NCBI RefSeq assembly: GCF_043643765.1
Contig: NZ_JBHZSP010000011.1
Span: 120,728 to 184,727 of the forward strand
Reading direction: 5' to 3'
Length of the DNA stretch: 64,000 nt
DNA from: Marinomonas posidonica_A
GTDB taxonomy: Bacteria; Pseudomonadota; Gammaproteobacteria; Pseudomonadales; Marinomonadaceae
Positions 1-8,638 of this stretch are shown piece by piece (the first letter of the stretch is position 1; each line of letters opens with the position of its first letter). Under the pieces are notes generated by a model that saw only the letters and a list, made by a program, of their open reading frames with translations, was not told the DNA's origin and did no database searches. Both the position numbers and the translations under genes were made by a program.

Positions 1-49
1 CACCACCGTCAAAAGCACGAACAATGGCCGAGTATTCTGTAAAATTCAT
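1..49 (-). CDS. Partial CDS, N-terminus only, unknown product
   Basis: The minus strand opens at an ATG and reads MNFTEYSAIVRAFDGG to the window edge without a stop. Only 16 residues are visible, too few to name a family. It begins 27 bases after the SMP-30 stop on the same strand, so it is probably the next gene of the yiaK-ABC-lactonase operon. The upstream GGAATTATTAG gives only a weak ribosome binding site. It could equally be a chance open frame. Confidence 0.35.
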   Translation of the reverse strand, partial: MNFTEYSAIVRAFDGG

Positions 50-76
50 CTAATAATTCCTTAAAAAAATTCAATA

Positions 77-1018
77 TCAAACACTTAAATTCCTCGGACG
101 GGCTCCTTTGGTATTCAGTCTAATACGATAAATAGAAGTAGAAGCAGTAATGTATAATGTCTCGCCCAGATGATCCGAAGATCGATCAACAGCAAAAGTA
201 CAGTTAGAGACTGTTTCAGGGACAAAAATTTTGCCTAATAATGTCCCGTCATCATGATAAACCTGAATACTGTCTTCTGACGACGTGTAGATCCAACCCT
301 GCACATCCACACGAAAACCATCGGCTAAACCGGGGGATACTGTGGCAAACAGTCTTTCATTCGTTAATGTCGCCCCCTGCTCAACATCAAACACTTTGAT
401 ATGATGGTTTCCCGAGCCATCTTGTCTTAATGCTGCAGAAGTATCAGCAATATAAAGTTGAGACTCATCAGGGGAAAAAGCCAGTCCATTAGGTTCTTCA
501 ATCGTTCGACAAACGACAGATAACTCATTGTTAGCAGGATCGAAGCGGAAAACGAAATTTCCCTCCTGCTCAGACTCAGCTTTATAACCTTCGACATTAG
601 ATAAAATGCCATAAGGCGGATCGGTAAACCAAATAGTACCGTCTGATTTAACAACTAAGTCATTTGGAGAATTAAAGCGTTTACCAAGATAACGGTCTAC
701 CAAGGTTGTGGTTTCATCTGTCTGTAAATTCGTTTTCTCTATCGCTCGAGCACCATGACTACAATGCAATAAATTACCTTGTAAATCTAAATAATGACCA
801 TTGGTAAAGTTGGCAGGAGAGCGCCAAATGCTTGCCCCTTGTTCGCTATTCCAGCTTAATATTCGATTATTCGGAATATCACTCCACAATAAGGTTTGTG
901 ATACTTCTAACCAAACAGGGCCTTCATACCATTTCCCGTCCGTATAGACTTTCTCTAGAACAGAGTCCGCCAATAAAATACGTTCCAATCTATTATCAAA
1001 CTTTTCGATGCCTGCCAT
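77..1018 (-). CDS. SMP-30/gluconolactonase/LRE family lactonase
   Basis: 313-residue protein of the SMP-30/gluconolactonase (regucalcin-like) six-bladed beta-propeller family, whose members are metal-dependent lactonases acting on aldono- and keto-lactones. Visible signatures are YEGPVW near residue 31 (the Glu is the usual metal ligand), FNSPNDLVV with GTIWFTDPPYG near residues 115-135, PNGLAFSPD near 176, and LADGFRVD near 231 (Asp ligand). There is no signal peptide, so it is cytoplasmic. It closes the visible yiaK-ABC transporter run. I infer that it opens a lactone (an ascorbate-type or gulonolactone-type compound) delivered by the transporter, feeding YiaK. The exact lactone cannot be read from sequence. 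Confidence 0.85.
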   Translation of the reverse strand: MAGIEKFDNRLERILLADSVLEKVYTDGKWYEGPVWLEVSQTLLWSDIPNNRILSWNSEQGASIWRSPANFTNGHYLDLQGNLLHCSHGARAIEKTNLQTDETTTLVDRYLGKRFNSPNDLVVKSDGTIWFTDPPYGILSNVEGYKAESEQEGNFVFRFDPANNELSVVCRTIEEPNGLAFSPDESQLYIADTSAALRQDGSGNHHIKVFDVEQGATLTNERLFATVSPGLADGFRVDVQGWIYTSSEDSIQVYHDDGTLLGKIFVPETVSNCTFAVDRSSDHLGETLYITASTSIYRIRLNTKGARPRNLSV

Positions 1019-1097
1019 ACTCTATCTCCAAAATAACGTAGAGACTCAAATAACAAGCCCTTTCACATACAAAAGAGCTTCACGATTTACACAGAGG

Positions 1098-2210
1098 CTA
1101 CTTCCAAATAGCTTTATAATGTTCACGATAGTTATTATCAGGATCGAAAATATCGTTTTGACCACCGTCAAATTGAATATTGCCAGGCGTAACTAAATGC
1201 ACAGGAGTCGAAAAGCCACTGTCAGCCACACCCGCAAACGATCGATTTAATTCATCAACGATTTGCCAACCATGCATATTCAATGGCTCTGGCACGGTAC
1301 CTACTTGATTAAAGTTAGATCGAATACGCGAGTAAGCAGATTGGCTTCCGTCTCCAGCTGAAATATTACGAGGAAGCTTGTCTTCCGGTAAACCTGACGC
1401 GTTTAGAGCTGAGCCTATGTAATCAAAATAAAGATCATTAATCCCTAAAGAATAAGTCCATTTATTTTGATAGCGTTGGAGCAAAGAGGTGGTTAATTGC
1501 GGCATACGAGTAGACGTATCGGATAAAGGCGTATCCTCAACCGAAATCAAGGTACAGCCACTACATTGTTTAATGACCTTAGCCATAGCATCAGACTTTG
1601 CAATGGCGACAGCATAAGCAGAGTCAGTAAATATCACTACTCCAGCTTTACCATCAGACCCTGCCACAGCCGCTAACGCAGCAATTTCAGCGACATCATC
1701 TGCGCTAGTCGTAATATTTGAAAAGACATTTTTGCTCGGAATTGGACCTGGATTTGGTGCAGAGTGCCACCCAACTACTTTGATACCTTGTTTCGTCGCC
1801 ATTTCAAGCGCCGCCGCTTGTTCATTAACATCAAAACCGCCTAATACAATGCCATCTGGTTTTAACGCTATCGCCTGATTAAAAGCCGCAGTACGACCAG
1901 ACACAGAGCCTTGCCCATCGAGTAATCGAACATTCCAGCCTGTCCATCCTGCCGCTTCTCTAACACCATTACTGACCCCAAGTACGCCTCCATTTCGCAT
2001 ATCTGAAGCTAAAAATACAATCGTTTTATCCGCTTCTGCTGTTGGGCCTGAAGTGGGTCCATCCCACTTATTATAAGGCGCTGTTGCAGCTTGAACCTTA
2101 GCTTTAGCTTCGCTTAAAAAATCATCGGCGTTAGCACTTCCAGAACCGATGGCCAATAATATAGATACACTTAAAGAACTGAATTTTAAGATCGATTGAT
2201 ATTTTTTCAT
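1098..2210 (-). CDS. Sugar ABC transporter periplasmic substrate-binding protein
   Basis: 370-residue periplasmic binding protein of the ribose/xylose type (Peripla_BP_4-like fold). The start at 2210 gives a clean signal peptide, MKKYQSILKF followed by a hydrophobic core, with cleavage after SANA. It has GAGG five bases upstream. The open frame extends to 2270, but that extension has no signal-peptide logic. Body motifs such as KTIVFLASDMRNGG, KPDGIVLGG and GIKVVGWH match the family. It is followed by the lactonase and preceded by permease and ATPase genes. The substrate is not evident; context suggests a sugar acid, lactone or pentulose related to 2,3-diketo-L-gulonate. Confidence 0.85.
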   Translation of the reverse strand: MKKYQSILKFSSLSVSILLAIGSGSANADDFLSEAKAKVQAATAPYNKWDGPTSGPTAEADKTIVFLASDMRNGGVLGVSNGVREAAGWTGWNVRLLDGQGSVSGRTAAFNQAIALKPDGIVLGGFDVNEQAAALEMATKQGIKVVGWHSAPNPGPIPSKNVFSNITTSADDVAEIAALAAVAGSDGKAGVVIFTDSAYAVAIAKSDAMAKVIKQCSGCTLISVEDTPLSDTSTRMPQLTTSLLQRYQNKWTYSLGINDLYFDYIGSALNASGLPEDKLPRNISAGDGSQSAYSRIRSNFNQVGTVPEPLNMHGWQIVDELNRSFAGVADSGFSTPVHLVTPGNIQFDGGQNDIFDPDNNYREHYKAIWK

Positions 2211-2287
2211 GGTAACCTCATCGCTGTTTTTTGTTTTTATTTCTAGACATGAAACTACAAAACCATTCACTCATTTCGTTTGTCGTA

Positions 2288-3337
2288 CTACTCATTTTTT
2301 TTACTAATTCGTTTTATGCGACCTCCACGGCGTTGGGCGTATCCGGCAATACCGATAGAAATCAATAACGTCGCGCCATTAAATAAAGGCTCAATGTAAA
2401 AGGCACCGCCAAGCTGTTGAATCCCAGAAATACCCACAGCCAAAATAGAGACACCAATAATGGTCCCCAACACATTGACTCGTCCTGGTCTGATGGTGGT
2501 TGAACCGAGGAAAGCACCAACCAGTGCAGGCAATAGGAATTCCAAACCGACATTGGCTTGTCCTATGCGCAGCTTTGCCGCCAAGAGAACCCCTGCAAAA
2601 GCCGTCAATAAACCGGATGTGACAAAAGCACCGATGACATATTTTCTAGCCGGGATACCATTTAAGTCAGCGGCTCTTGGGTTAGCGCCAATGGCATATA
2701 AACAGCGTCCTAGAGGCAGACGTTCAGTCATAATCCACAACAAGATAGCAATACCCAACACATAGAAGGCAGGTGCAGGCAAACCAAAGAAAAAGGCATT
2801 AGAAAGTGCATAGAAATCGGCATCTAGCGACCCGATTACTTGACGCCCTCCGGTGTACCAAAGAGCAACCGAATAAATCACCGTGCCGGTACCTAGCGTA
2901 GCGATGAAGGAATCAATTTTCGCCATTTCGACCAGTAAACCATTTAACAAACCAAACAACATGCCACAGACTAAAACGACGAAAACCGCCATTTGCCAGC
3001 TCATACCAAACTTAGTTTGCAAACTGATCGCCAAAATATGCCACAGCACTATGCCGTAACCAACAGTCAGATCCATCTTCCCAGTTAACATAGGCACCAT
3101 GGCAGCCAAGGCTAAAATAGCAATGATGGACTTATCACTTAAGATTGACCGTAAATTCAGCATGGTCGGAAAGGTATCCGGCAATAACACTGAAAAAAAC
3201 AGAATCAATAACAGGGTTAAAATGGGCAAACCAAACACCGGAAGGTAACGACCAAGATGAGATAATGGTCCCTCGTTCTCTGATTTTTTATCATTATGGT
3301 CCGGCTCTAGGGCCGTAGATTTAATAGAAGTCGTCAT
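2288..3337 (-). CDS. Sugar ABC transporter permease, RbsC/XylH family
   Basis: 349-residue integral membrane permease of the branched-chain/ribose type (BPD_transp_2). A hydrophilic N-terminus of about 30 residues is followed by many hydrophobic segments. Family signatures include MVPMLTGKMDLTVGYG near residue 80, GRCLYAIGANPRAADLNGIP near 212 (the cytoplasmic loop that contacts the ATPase), and LLPALVGAFLGSTTIRPGRVNVLGT. It sits between the binding-protein gene and the ATPase gene with short gaps on the same strand, so the three make one importer. The usual family length is about 320-350 residues. No defect is seen. Confidence 0.88.
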   Translation of the reverse strand: MTTSIKSTALEPDHNDKKSENEGPLSHLGRYLPVFGLPILTLLLILFFSVLLPDTFPTMLNLRSILSDKSIIAILALAAMVPMLTGKMDLTVGYGIVLWHILAISLQTKFGMSWQMAVFVVLVCGMLFGLLNGLLVEMAKIDSFIATLGTGTVIYSVALWYTGGRQVIGSLDADFYALSNAFFFGLPAPAFYVLGIAILLWIMTERLPLGRCLYAIGANPRAADLNGIPARKYVIGAFVTSGLLTAFAGVLLAAKLRIGQANVGLEFLLPALVGAFLGSTTIRPGRVNVLGTIIGVSILAVGISGIQQLGGAFYIEPLFNGATLLISIGIAGYAQRRGGRIKRISKKNE

Positions 3338-3401
3338 TGTCTGCTGCTCTCTATATTTTTGTTTTTTTAGCTAGAAAATCTCTGTCAATTATTCATTGCT
3401 G

Positions 3402-4910
3402 CTAGTCACCATCCGCCGAAGCCACTTTCAGCATATTGGCAAAGGTCATGTCTTCTTCCGCCAATTCCTTGTGGATAACCCCCTTACTGAACACGTAACA
3501 GCGATTGCAAATTTTTTCTATTTCTTCAAAATCTGTCGACACTAAAATGACCGTTAGGCCATTACTAACTGCTGTTTTAAGCAAGTTGTAGATTTCAGCC
3601 TTAGCCCCTACATCAACCCCAGCTGTCGGTTCATCCAAAATCAAGACACGCTTATTCAAGTTCAACCAGCGAGCCATAATGACTTTCTGTTGATTGCCGC
3701 CACTTAAGTTTTCGATAGTTTGATTTGGATTTCTAGGACGAACATCAAAACGATCAATCAAATCCTCTGCGACACCTTGCTCTTTAGATAACGCATTCAG
3801 CGCAAAGAAAGACGTCTCACCCAGCAAAGGGTTAATGAAAAAATTATCTTGAACCGACATGGACATCGCGAGGTTCTCTCCCCGCTCGCCAGCGACATAA
3901 CCAATACCAGCCTGAATGGCAGCAGTAGTCGAATTCAAATTCAGCAATTGACCGTCTAGCCGAACTTGACCATTAAAAATCGGGTAATCACCAAAAAGCG
4001 CACGACCTACTTCACCCTGACCGCCGCCACGCAAGCCAATCAGACCGAGGATTTCACCTTGCTTAACATGAAAGGAGACGGGACCTACATTGCCAGCTTC
4101 AAAATCTGTGACGTCAAGTACAGTCGCAGCATTAGTGTCAACTCTCTGGCGATGAAAGTCTTTCTGAGCATTGCCGACGATAAGCTCAACGAGATCTTTT
4201 GCTTGCATGCCTTTAGTAGGACATTCTGCCACCAACAGACCATCGCGCATGATGACCATGCTGTCGGAAATTTCCATGACTTCGTCTAAACGGTGGGAAA
4301 CATAAATCATGCCCACTCCTTTTTGACGAAGATCACGAATCACGCCAAATAAGCGTTCCACATCAGCGGCAGGTAAACTGGCCGTAGGTTCATCTAGGAC
4401 AAGAATTTTGGCTTTGCAGTATACGGCTCGGGCAATGGCAATCAGCGATTGCTCTGCTCGAGATAGGCGGAATACGCGAGTGCGTGGGTCAATATTGGCA
4501 TTTACGCTGGCCAGCGCTTCGGCGGCTCGGGCATCCGTGGCTTGCCAATCTATTAAGCCGAACTTTTTACAATAGCCCATGGCAAGCGCCATGTTTTCGG
4601 ACACTGTCATCCAATCGACTAAACCTAAATCCTGATGGATAAAGGCAATGTCGTCATGATGTCTATTTTTTTGATCTAACAGCGTTCCTTGGTAAAGGAT
4701 CTCGCCTTGATCTTCTTGATAAATACCGGCTAAGGTTTTGATCAAGGTCGATTTTCCAGCGCCATTTTCTCCTAATAGAGCGACCACAGAATGGGAGCCC
4801 ACATTAAAAGACACGTCGTTCACGGCAATGCTATTGCCAAATCTTTTGGTGACATTCTTAAACTGCAAAAGCGATGCGTTTGGCGTTTGCAGCTCACTGG
4901 TTTCCAACAT
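3402..4910 (-). CDS. Sugar ABC transporter ATP-binding protein, RbsA/MglA type
   Basis: 502-residue tandem ATPase of the ribose/galactose class. The first domain has Walker A GENGAGKST, a degenerate signature LSRAEQS in place of LSGGQ, and Walker B ILVLDEPTAS. The second domain lacks a canonical Walker A (GLRGGGQGEVG) but has a good signature, LSGGNQQKV, and Walker B VLILDEPTAGVDVG. This asymmetry is normal in RbsA/XylG proteins: one composite site hydrolyses ATP. It lies 70 bases after yiaK and before the permease, so the yiaK promoter probably drives it. It couples ATP hydrolysis to uptake at the inner membrane. Confidence 0.9.
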   Translation of the reverse strand: MLETSELQTPNASLLQFKNVTKRFGNSIAVNDVSFNVGSHSVVALLGENGAGKSTLIKTLAGIYQEDQGEILYQGTLLDQKNRHHDDIAFIHQDLGLVDWMTVSENMALAMGYCKKFGLIDWQATDARAAEALASVNANIDPRTRVFRLSRAEQSLIAIARAVYCKAKILVLDEPTASLPAADVERLFGVIRDLRQKGVGMIYVSHRLDEVMEISDSMVIMRDGLLVAECPTKGMQAKDLVELIVGNAQKDFHRQRVDTNAATVLDVTDFEAGNVGPVSFHVKQGEILGLIGLRGGGQGEVGRALFGDYPIFNGQVRLDGQLLNLNSTTAAIQAGIGYVAGERGENLAMSMSVQDNFFINPLLGETSFFALNALSKEQGVAEDLIDRFDVRPRNPNQTIENLSGGNQQKVIMARWLNLNKRVLILDEPTAGVDVGAKAEIYNLLKTAVSNGLTVILVSTDFEEIEKICNRCYVFSKGVIHKELAEEDMTFANMLKVASADGD

Positions 4911-4980
4911 AACCCCACCTCATTAACATTATTTTTATTGTTAAGTAATCGATGTCTATTAATGCTGATCTTTATAAATA

Positions 4981-5988
4981 CTATTGCGCCAATTGTTGGA
5001 TCTGATCCCAAATATCTGGGTGAATGTCGATGCCGCCCGCTTTTTCATGCTTATCAATAAAGCTCTGTATTTTAGAGCCTGCGATCGACACTTCACCGCT
5101 TTCAGCCGGTTCCGAAGCCAAGACATAATCACGAATTCGCTGCATCTCTGCGGCAAACTGCGTTTTTTCAATGGTCTTACTTAGGTCAATGGCAATCAAA
5201 AACTGTGAGACACCAAATTCACCTTCTTGATCTTCTGTAATGGCCGGTACAGATCGTCCTCCCGTAATGGCGGTCAACATCATGTCGAGTACAATCGACA
5301 TAGAAGAGCCTTTCCAGAAGCCCATTGGCAAAACGCGTTTGTTCTCCCAAAGCACATGAGGATCTTTCGTTAAATTCCCCTCATTGTCATAGCCACCCAC
5401 TACCGGCAACTCTTTATCGGCAAGCACATGGTTTTGCAGCTGACCATAAGAAAACTGTGACATTGAGCAGTCCACTAAGACTGGAGGATCACCCGCTATG
5501 GCCATGATCAAAGGATTCGTACCAACACGATGGTCTTTCCCACCCCAAGCTGGCATAACCGCAATAGAATTGGTGGCCGCTATACCAGCAAAGCCCTGAC
5601 GAGCCATTTCCAGTACATAGGCACCGCCTCGCATCCAATGGTTGGAGTTACGCATTCCGACCATACCAATGCCGTATTCACGTGCTAATTCCATCGCTCG
5701 ATCAGCACAAATCAAGCCATTTAATACACCAGGTCCATAATGACAGTCCCACTGCTCTAGTGCGCCCATGCGATTAACGCACTCTGGAACCGCGTTCAGT
5801 TGGATTTGACCTTTATCCACTTGGCCGATGAAGACAGGAAAGCGATTAATTCCGTGTGAATACACCCCTTCATTTCCCATATCAGCGAATCCCTTAGCTA
5901 AACGCTTAGCCATATCTGGCGACATGTTACGAGCCAATAGGGCTTTCTCATAGGTACTTTGAAGCAGTTCTACAGAAACGATAGGCAT
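4981..5988 (-). CDS. yiaK: 2,3-diketo-L-gulonate reductase (YiaK/DlgD family)
   Basis: 335-residue member of the malate/L-lactate dehydrogenase (LDH2) family, close to E. coli YiaK, which reduces 2,3-diketo-L-gulonate to 3-keto-L-gulonate with NAD(P)H. Characteristic segments are GVYSHGINRFPVF near residue 38, GIGMVGMRNSNHWMRGG near 107 (catalytic His region), TNSIAVMPAWGGKDHRVGTNP near 140 and FWKGSSMSIVLDM near 224. Unlike E. coli, the gene is split from the TRAP genes and instead leads an ABC transporter plus lactonase run. Its promoter region shares an operator-like element with the TRAP operon. It is cytoplasmic and near full family length. Confidence 0.9.
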   Translation of the reverse strand: MPIVSVELLQSTYEKALLARNMSPDMAKRLAKGFADMGNEGVYSHGINRFPVFIGQVDKGQIQLNAVPECVNRMGALEQWDCHYGPGVLNGLICADRAMELAREYGIGMVGMRNSNHWMRGGAYVLEMARQGFAGIAATNSIAVMPAWGGKDHRVGTNPLIMAIAGDPPVLVDCSMSQFSYGQLQNHVLADKELPVVGGYDNEGNLTKDPHVLWENKRVLPMGFWKGSSMSIVLDMMLTAITGGRSVPAITEDQEGEFGVSQFLIAIDLSKTIEKTQFAAEMQRIRDYVLASEPAESGEVSIAGSKIQSFIDKHEKAGGIDIHPDIWDQIQQLAQ

Positions 5989-6004
5989 AATAAACTTAAC
6001 CTTA

Positions 6005-6053
6005 ATTCCGATATGCGGAATATATTATTATTGTATTTCCGTATAATGACATA
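6005..6053 (-). promoter_or_regulatory. yiaK promoter with operator-like inverted repeat
   Basis: A perfect inverted repeat, ATTCCG-ATATG-CGGAAT, lies at 6005-6021, 16 bases before the yiaK start. At 6034-6053 is the block TATTTCCGTATAATGACATA, found again unchanged at 14672-14691 at the same distance from a near-identical repeat. Read on the minus strand, the block supplies a possible -35 (ATGTCA, 6047-6052) and a possible -10 (TAATAA, 6025-6030), so the repeat would cover the transcription start. I infer a repressor operator, most likely for the IclR protein at 7229-7987. The box assignments are tentative; the repeat itself is seen directly. Confidence 0.6.
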
Positions 6054-6238
6054 AAGTAAGAATATGTGAAGCTTTTTTAATCAGTATTTTTGAAAATCTT
6101 ATAAAAAGAAAAAGTAGGCAGAGCTAATTATTTAATTTTTAAGAAAAAATACATAATCATGCCAATCAGGAATTATTTGGTTTATTTGCATAGAGAAAAA
6201 ACGGAAAAGAGGGGTGTAGAATAAAAACAACAGTAACA

Positions 6239-6265
6239 GACGGCACCGCCTTCGAAGGTACCGTC
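6239..6265 (-). terminator. Hairpin downstream of sgbU, possible terminator
   Basis: A stem with arms GACGGCACC and GGTACCGTC (one mismatch) encloses a CCTTCGAAGG palindrome. It lies in the 347-base gap between sgbU and yiaK. On the minus strand it is followed after about ten bases by a T-rich stretch (GTTTTTATTC). It would end the long TRAP-to-sgbU transcript and insulate the yiaK promoter. The T-run is not adjacent to the stem, so intrinsic termination is uncertain. Confidence 0.4.
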
Positions 6266-6335
6266 CTCGCCATAAAAACCTCTATGGAACATAAATCAAT
6301 GTCTTAGTCCATGATAGACAAGGTATAGCGATACC

Positions 6336-7205
6336 TTAAAGCGGTAGACCGCATTCATTCGCAATACTCTCTAATTTGGCCTTAGCATGAGCAATATCCT
6401 CATACCAATGATCATTTTGAGCCCACATTTCAATCACAAATGGCGCAGCGTAATCGATTTCTTTTAAGGTGTTAAAAATCCCATGAAAATCCACTTCCCC
6501 TTCACCGATGACCAAATCGCGGAACTGCCCTTTGCTTTCCGGCGACACTCGTAAAGTATCTTTTAAATGTATTTGGACAATATGATCTTGACCAAGCTTT
6601 AGCTCAGTCGGTACATCATGGTTCCAGCCAGAAATGTTACCCACATCTGGGTAGGCCATAAAAAAGGGAGAGGGAATCTCGCGCTTCAACACTTCAAATT
6701 TACTCAACGAATTTAGGTAAGGCGTATCCATGATCTCTACCCCGAGCAAGACCCCTGCTCGCTCAGCCATTTTCGTCGCACGCTGCATGCCATCAATGAA
6801 ACGCTGATGTGTTTCAGCAGATTGAGGTTCGTAATAGACGTCATAACCCGCCATCTGAATACATCGCACACCAAGCTTATAAGCTAACGCAATGGCCTTC
6901 TCCATAATGTCAAAAGCACGAGTTCTAACCTTGTCATCCATCGAACCAAAAGGGTATTTCCGATGGGCGCTCAGACACATAGATTGCAGCGGCATATCCA
7001 GTTCTATGCATAGGTCTCGAAGTGCGTAAATTTCCTCATCAGTCCAATCAAGACGAGCTTGTCGCTCATCAGTTTCATCCACCGAAATTTCCAGAAAGTC
7101 GAAACCTAAAGCTTTGGCATGGGTTAAACGCTCACGCCAATTTAACTCAGCCGGTAGTGCTTTCTCATAAATGCCTAAACGAAATGTCTTTGAAAATTCG
7201 ATCAT
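6336..7205 (-). CDS. sgbU: L-ribulose/L-xylulose-5-phosphate 3-epimerase (SgbU/UlaE family)
   Basis: 289-residue TIM-barrel sugar-phosphate epimerase (AP endonuclease 2-like fold). It is expected to convert L-xylulose-5-P to L-ribulose-5-P. Visible motifs are ALGFDFLEISVDETDERQARLDW near residues 31-53, SMCLSAHRKYPFGS near 77, GVEIMDTPY near 154, YPDVGNISGWN near 184 and HLKDT near 213. These supply the Glu, Asp, His and Glu metal ligands of the family. The start has GAGG six bases upstream. It is the last gene of the TRAP-sgbE-lyxK-sgbH run, separated from the regulator gene by 23 bases. Confidence 0.9.
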   Translation of the reverse strand: MIEFSKTFRLGIYEKALPAELNWRERLTHAKALGFDFLEISVDETDERQARLDWTDEEIYALRDLCIELDMPLQSMCLSAHRKYPFGSMDDKVRTRAFDIMEKAIALAYKLGVRCIQMAGYDVYYEPQSAETHQRFIDGMQRATKMAERAGVLLGVEIMDTPYLNSLSKFEVLKREIPSPFFMAYPDVGNISGWNHDVPTELKLGQDHIVQIHLKDTLRVSPESKGQFRDLVIGEGEVDFHGIFNTLKEIDYAAPFVIEMWAQNDHWYEDIAHAKAKLESIANECGLPL

Positions 7206-7228
7206 TATTTACCTCAGAAGATTGCTCT

Positions 7229-7987
7229 TTAAAACAACTTTGCTTCTATCAATTTGGCCGATTGCGAAATAGTGTCTGCCAATGTATCGAACCCTAGACG
7301 GACCATTTTTGGCGTCAATGAAGAAACACTAATGGCATAAATCGGCATACCGTCTTTATTAAAAACCGGCACAGACACACAGGATATCCCTGCCTCATTT
7401 TCTTCATCATCAACAGCGTAACCACGTTCTTTAACCCGCTCTAACTCTTTGAAAAAAGCATCTTTATCTAAAATGGTGTTTTCTGTCAGCTGTTTCATAA
7501 TGGGGTGATTACGCTGCCAATAAGCTTCTCGTATTTGGTCCGACGCATACGCTAAGAAACATTTTCCAGCAGCGGAACAATACGCTGGTGAATGCAGACC
7601 CACATAGGTACGAGTACGAAAAGAGGCATTGCTCGGTTCGAGCTTATCTTTGAATAGAATATTGTCGCCATCGAATGCCAGAAAGTTGATGGTTTCATTG
7701 ATAGAGTTCAGTAGTTGAGTTAGATAAGGTTTCACAAAACCAGTCACATCCGAGTTTAAAGCCACTTGTCCCACATGCAGCAACTTCATCGTCAGACGAT
7801 AATCGCGTCCACTCGACAATTGACTGACGTATCCCGCACTTTCATAAGTGGACAGAATACGGTGAGCAGAGGACTTGGTCATTCCCGTTTGCTGAGCAAT
7901 GGTTTGCAACGAAGCACCATTTGGAAATTGACCTAAAAACTCTAATACACTTAATGATTTAAGAAGTGACTTTATTTGTTCACTCAT
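7229..7987 (-). CDS. IclR-family transcriptional regulator, YiaJ-like
   Basis: 252-residue regulator. An N-terminal winged helix-turn-helix is near residues 10-60 (GASLQTIAQQTGMTKSSAHR). A C-terminal IclR effector domain includes YCSAAGKCFLAY near 141, EENEAGISCVSVPVFNKDG near 198 and AISVSSL. In E. coli the IclR-type protein YiaJ represses the yiaK-S operon. Here the gene lies inside the operon, six bases after sgbH and before sgbU, so it would be autoregulated. I infer that it binds the inverted repeats at 6005-6021 and 14643-14659. The effector is unknown, probably a keto-sugar acid. Confidence 0.87.
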   Translation of the reverse strand: MSEQIKSLLKSLSVLEFLGQFPNGASLQTIAQQTGMTKSSAHRILSTYESAGYVSQLSSGRDYRLTMKLLHVGQVALNSDVTGFVKPYLTQLLNSINETINFLAFDGDNILFKDKLEPSNASFRTRTYVGLHSPAYCSAAGKCFLAYASDQIREAYWQRNHPIMKQLTENTILDKDAFFKELERVKERGYAVDDEENEAGISCVSVPVFNKDGMPIYAISVSSLTPKMVRLGFDTLADTISQSAKLIEAKLF

Positions 7988-7993
7988 GTCTAC

Positions 7994-8638
7994 CTACCAG
8001 TATTTTGCTATTTCATTATGGAATGATTCAGCAATCGATCGACCTTTGTCACTGGCCAAGGCACGACCAGCAATAAAAGACTTCACTTTAAGATCTTTAA
8101 AGAGAGGCAGATCTTCGGGCACTATTCCACCCGTTATGGATAATTCGATTCCCAAATCTGATAACGCCTTCATTTTTAATAAGTCTTCGTCTGTCCATGT
8201 TACCCCCGCTAACTCGGCGTCACGTGAGCGGTGATAAATGGCTTGAGTAATCCCCATGGCGACCCAGGCTTTGGCATCCTCTAATGTCCAGTGGCCGTAT
8301 AGCTCTATCTGAATTTCGCCCGAAAATTCCTTTGCAACAGTTTGTGCTGCACGAATTGTTTCAATGTGTGCCGCGGCACTCACTGTGACCCAATTCGCAC
8401 CTGCAGATAATGCCATTTTAGTCAAAATGGTACTGGCATCGGTAATTTTCATATCACAGACAATAACATGTTGCGGGTACTTTTCGCGCAACAAGCTCAC
8501 ACTTTTTACTCCGTTGGCAAACGCTAAAATGGTACCAACTTCAATAACATCAACATGATCAGCAATGTTTTCGACGGATGCTAATGCGGTGTCAATATCA
8601 GTAGCGTCTAAGGCGATTTGTAATAACGGTTTAGTCAT
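7994..8638 (-). CDS. sgbH: 3-keto-L-gulonate-6-phosphate decarboxylase
   Basis: 214-residue member of the orotidine-5-phosphate decarboxylase suprafamily (KGPDC, SgbH/UlaD). It decarboxylates 3-keto-L-gulonate-6-P to L-xylulose-5-P with Mg2+. Visible catalytic elements are LQIALD near residue 6, IEVGTIL near 32, VCDMKITDA near 60 (the Asp-x-Lys-x-x-Asp motif), ELYGHWT near 112, and SITGGI plus FIAGRAL in the phosphate-binding loops. The start overlaps the end of lyxK by four bases, showing translational coupling. Length is normal for the family (about 215-220). Confidence 0.92.
   Translation of the reverse strand: MTKPLLQIALDATDIDTALASVENIADHVDVIEVGTILAFANGVKSVSLLREKYPQHVIVCDMKITDASTILTKMALSAGANWVTVSAAAHIETIRAAQTVAKEFSGEIQIELYGHWTLEDAKAWVAMGITQAIYHRSRDAELAGVTWTDEDLLKMKALSDLGIELSITGGIVPEDLPLFKDLKVKSFIAGRALASDKGRSIAESFHNEIAKYW

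Noticed and set aside
2211..2270. Longer N-terminus for the sugar-binding protein
   Set aside because: It puts 20 residues before an otherwise normal signal peptide and lacks a ribosome binding site, while the start at 2210 has GAGG.
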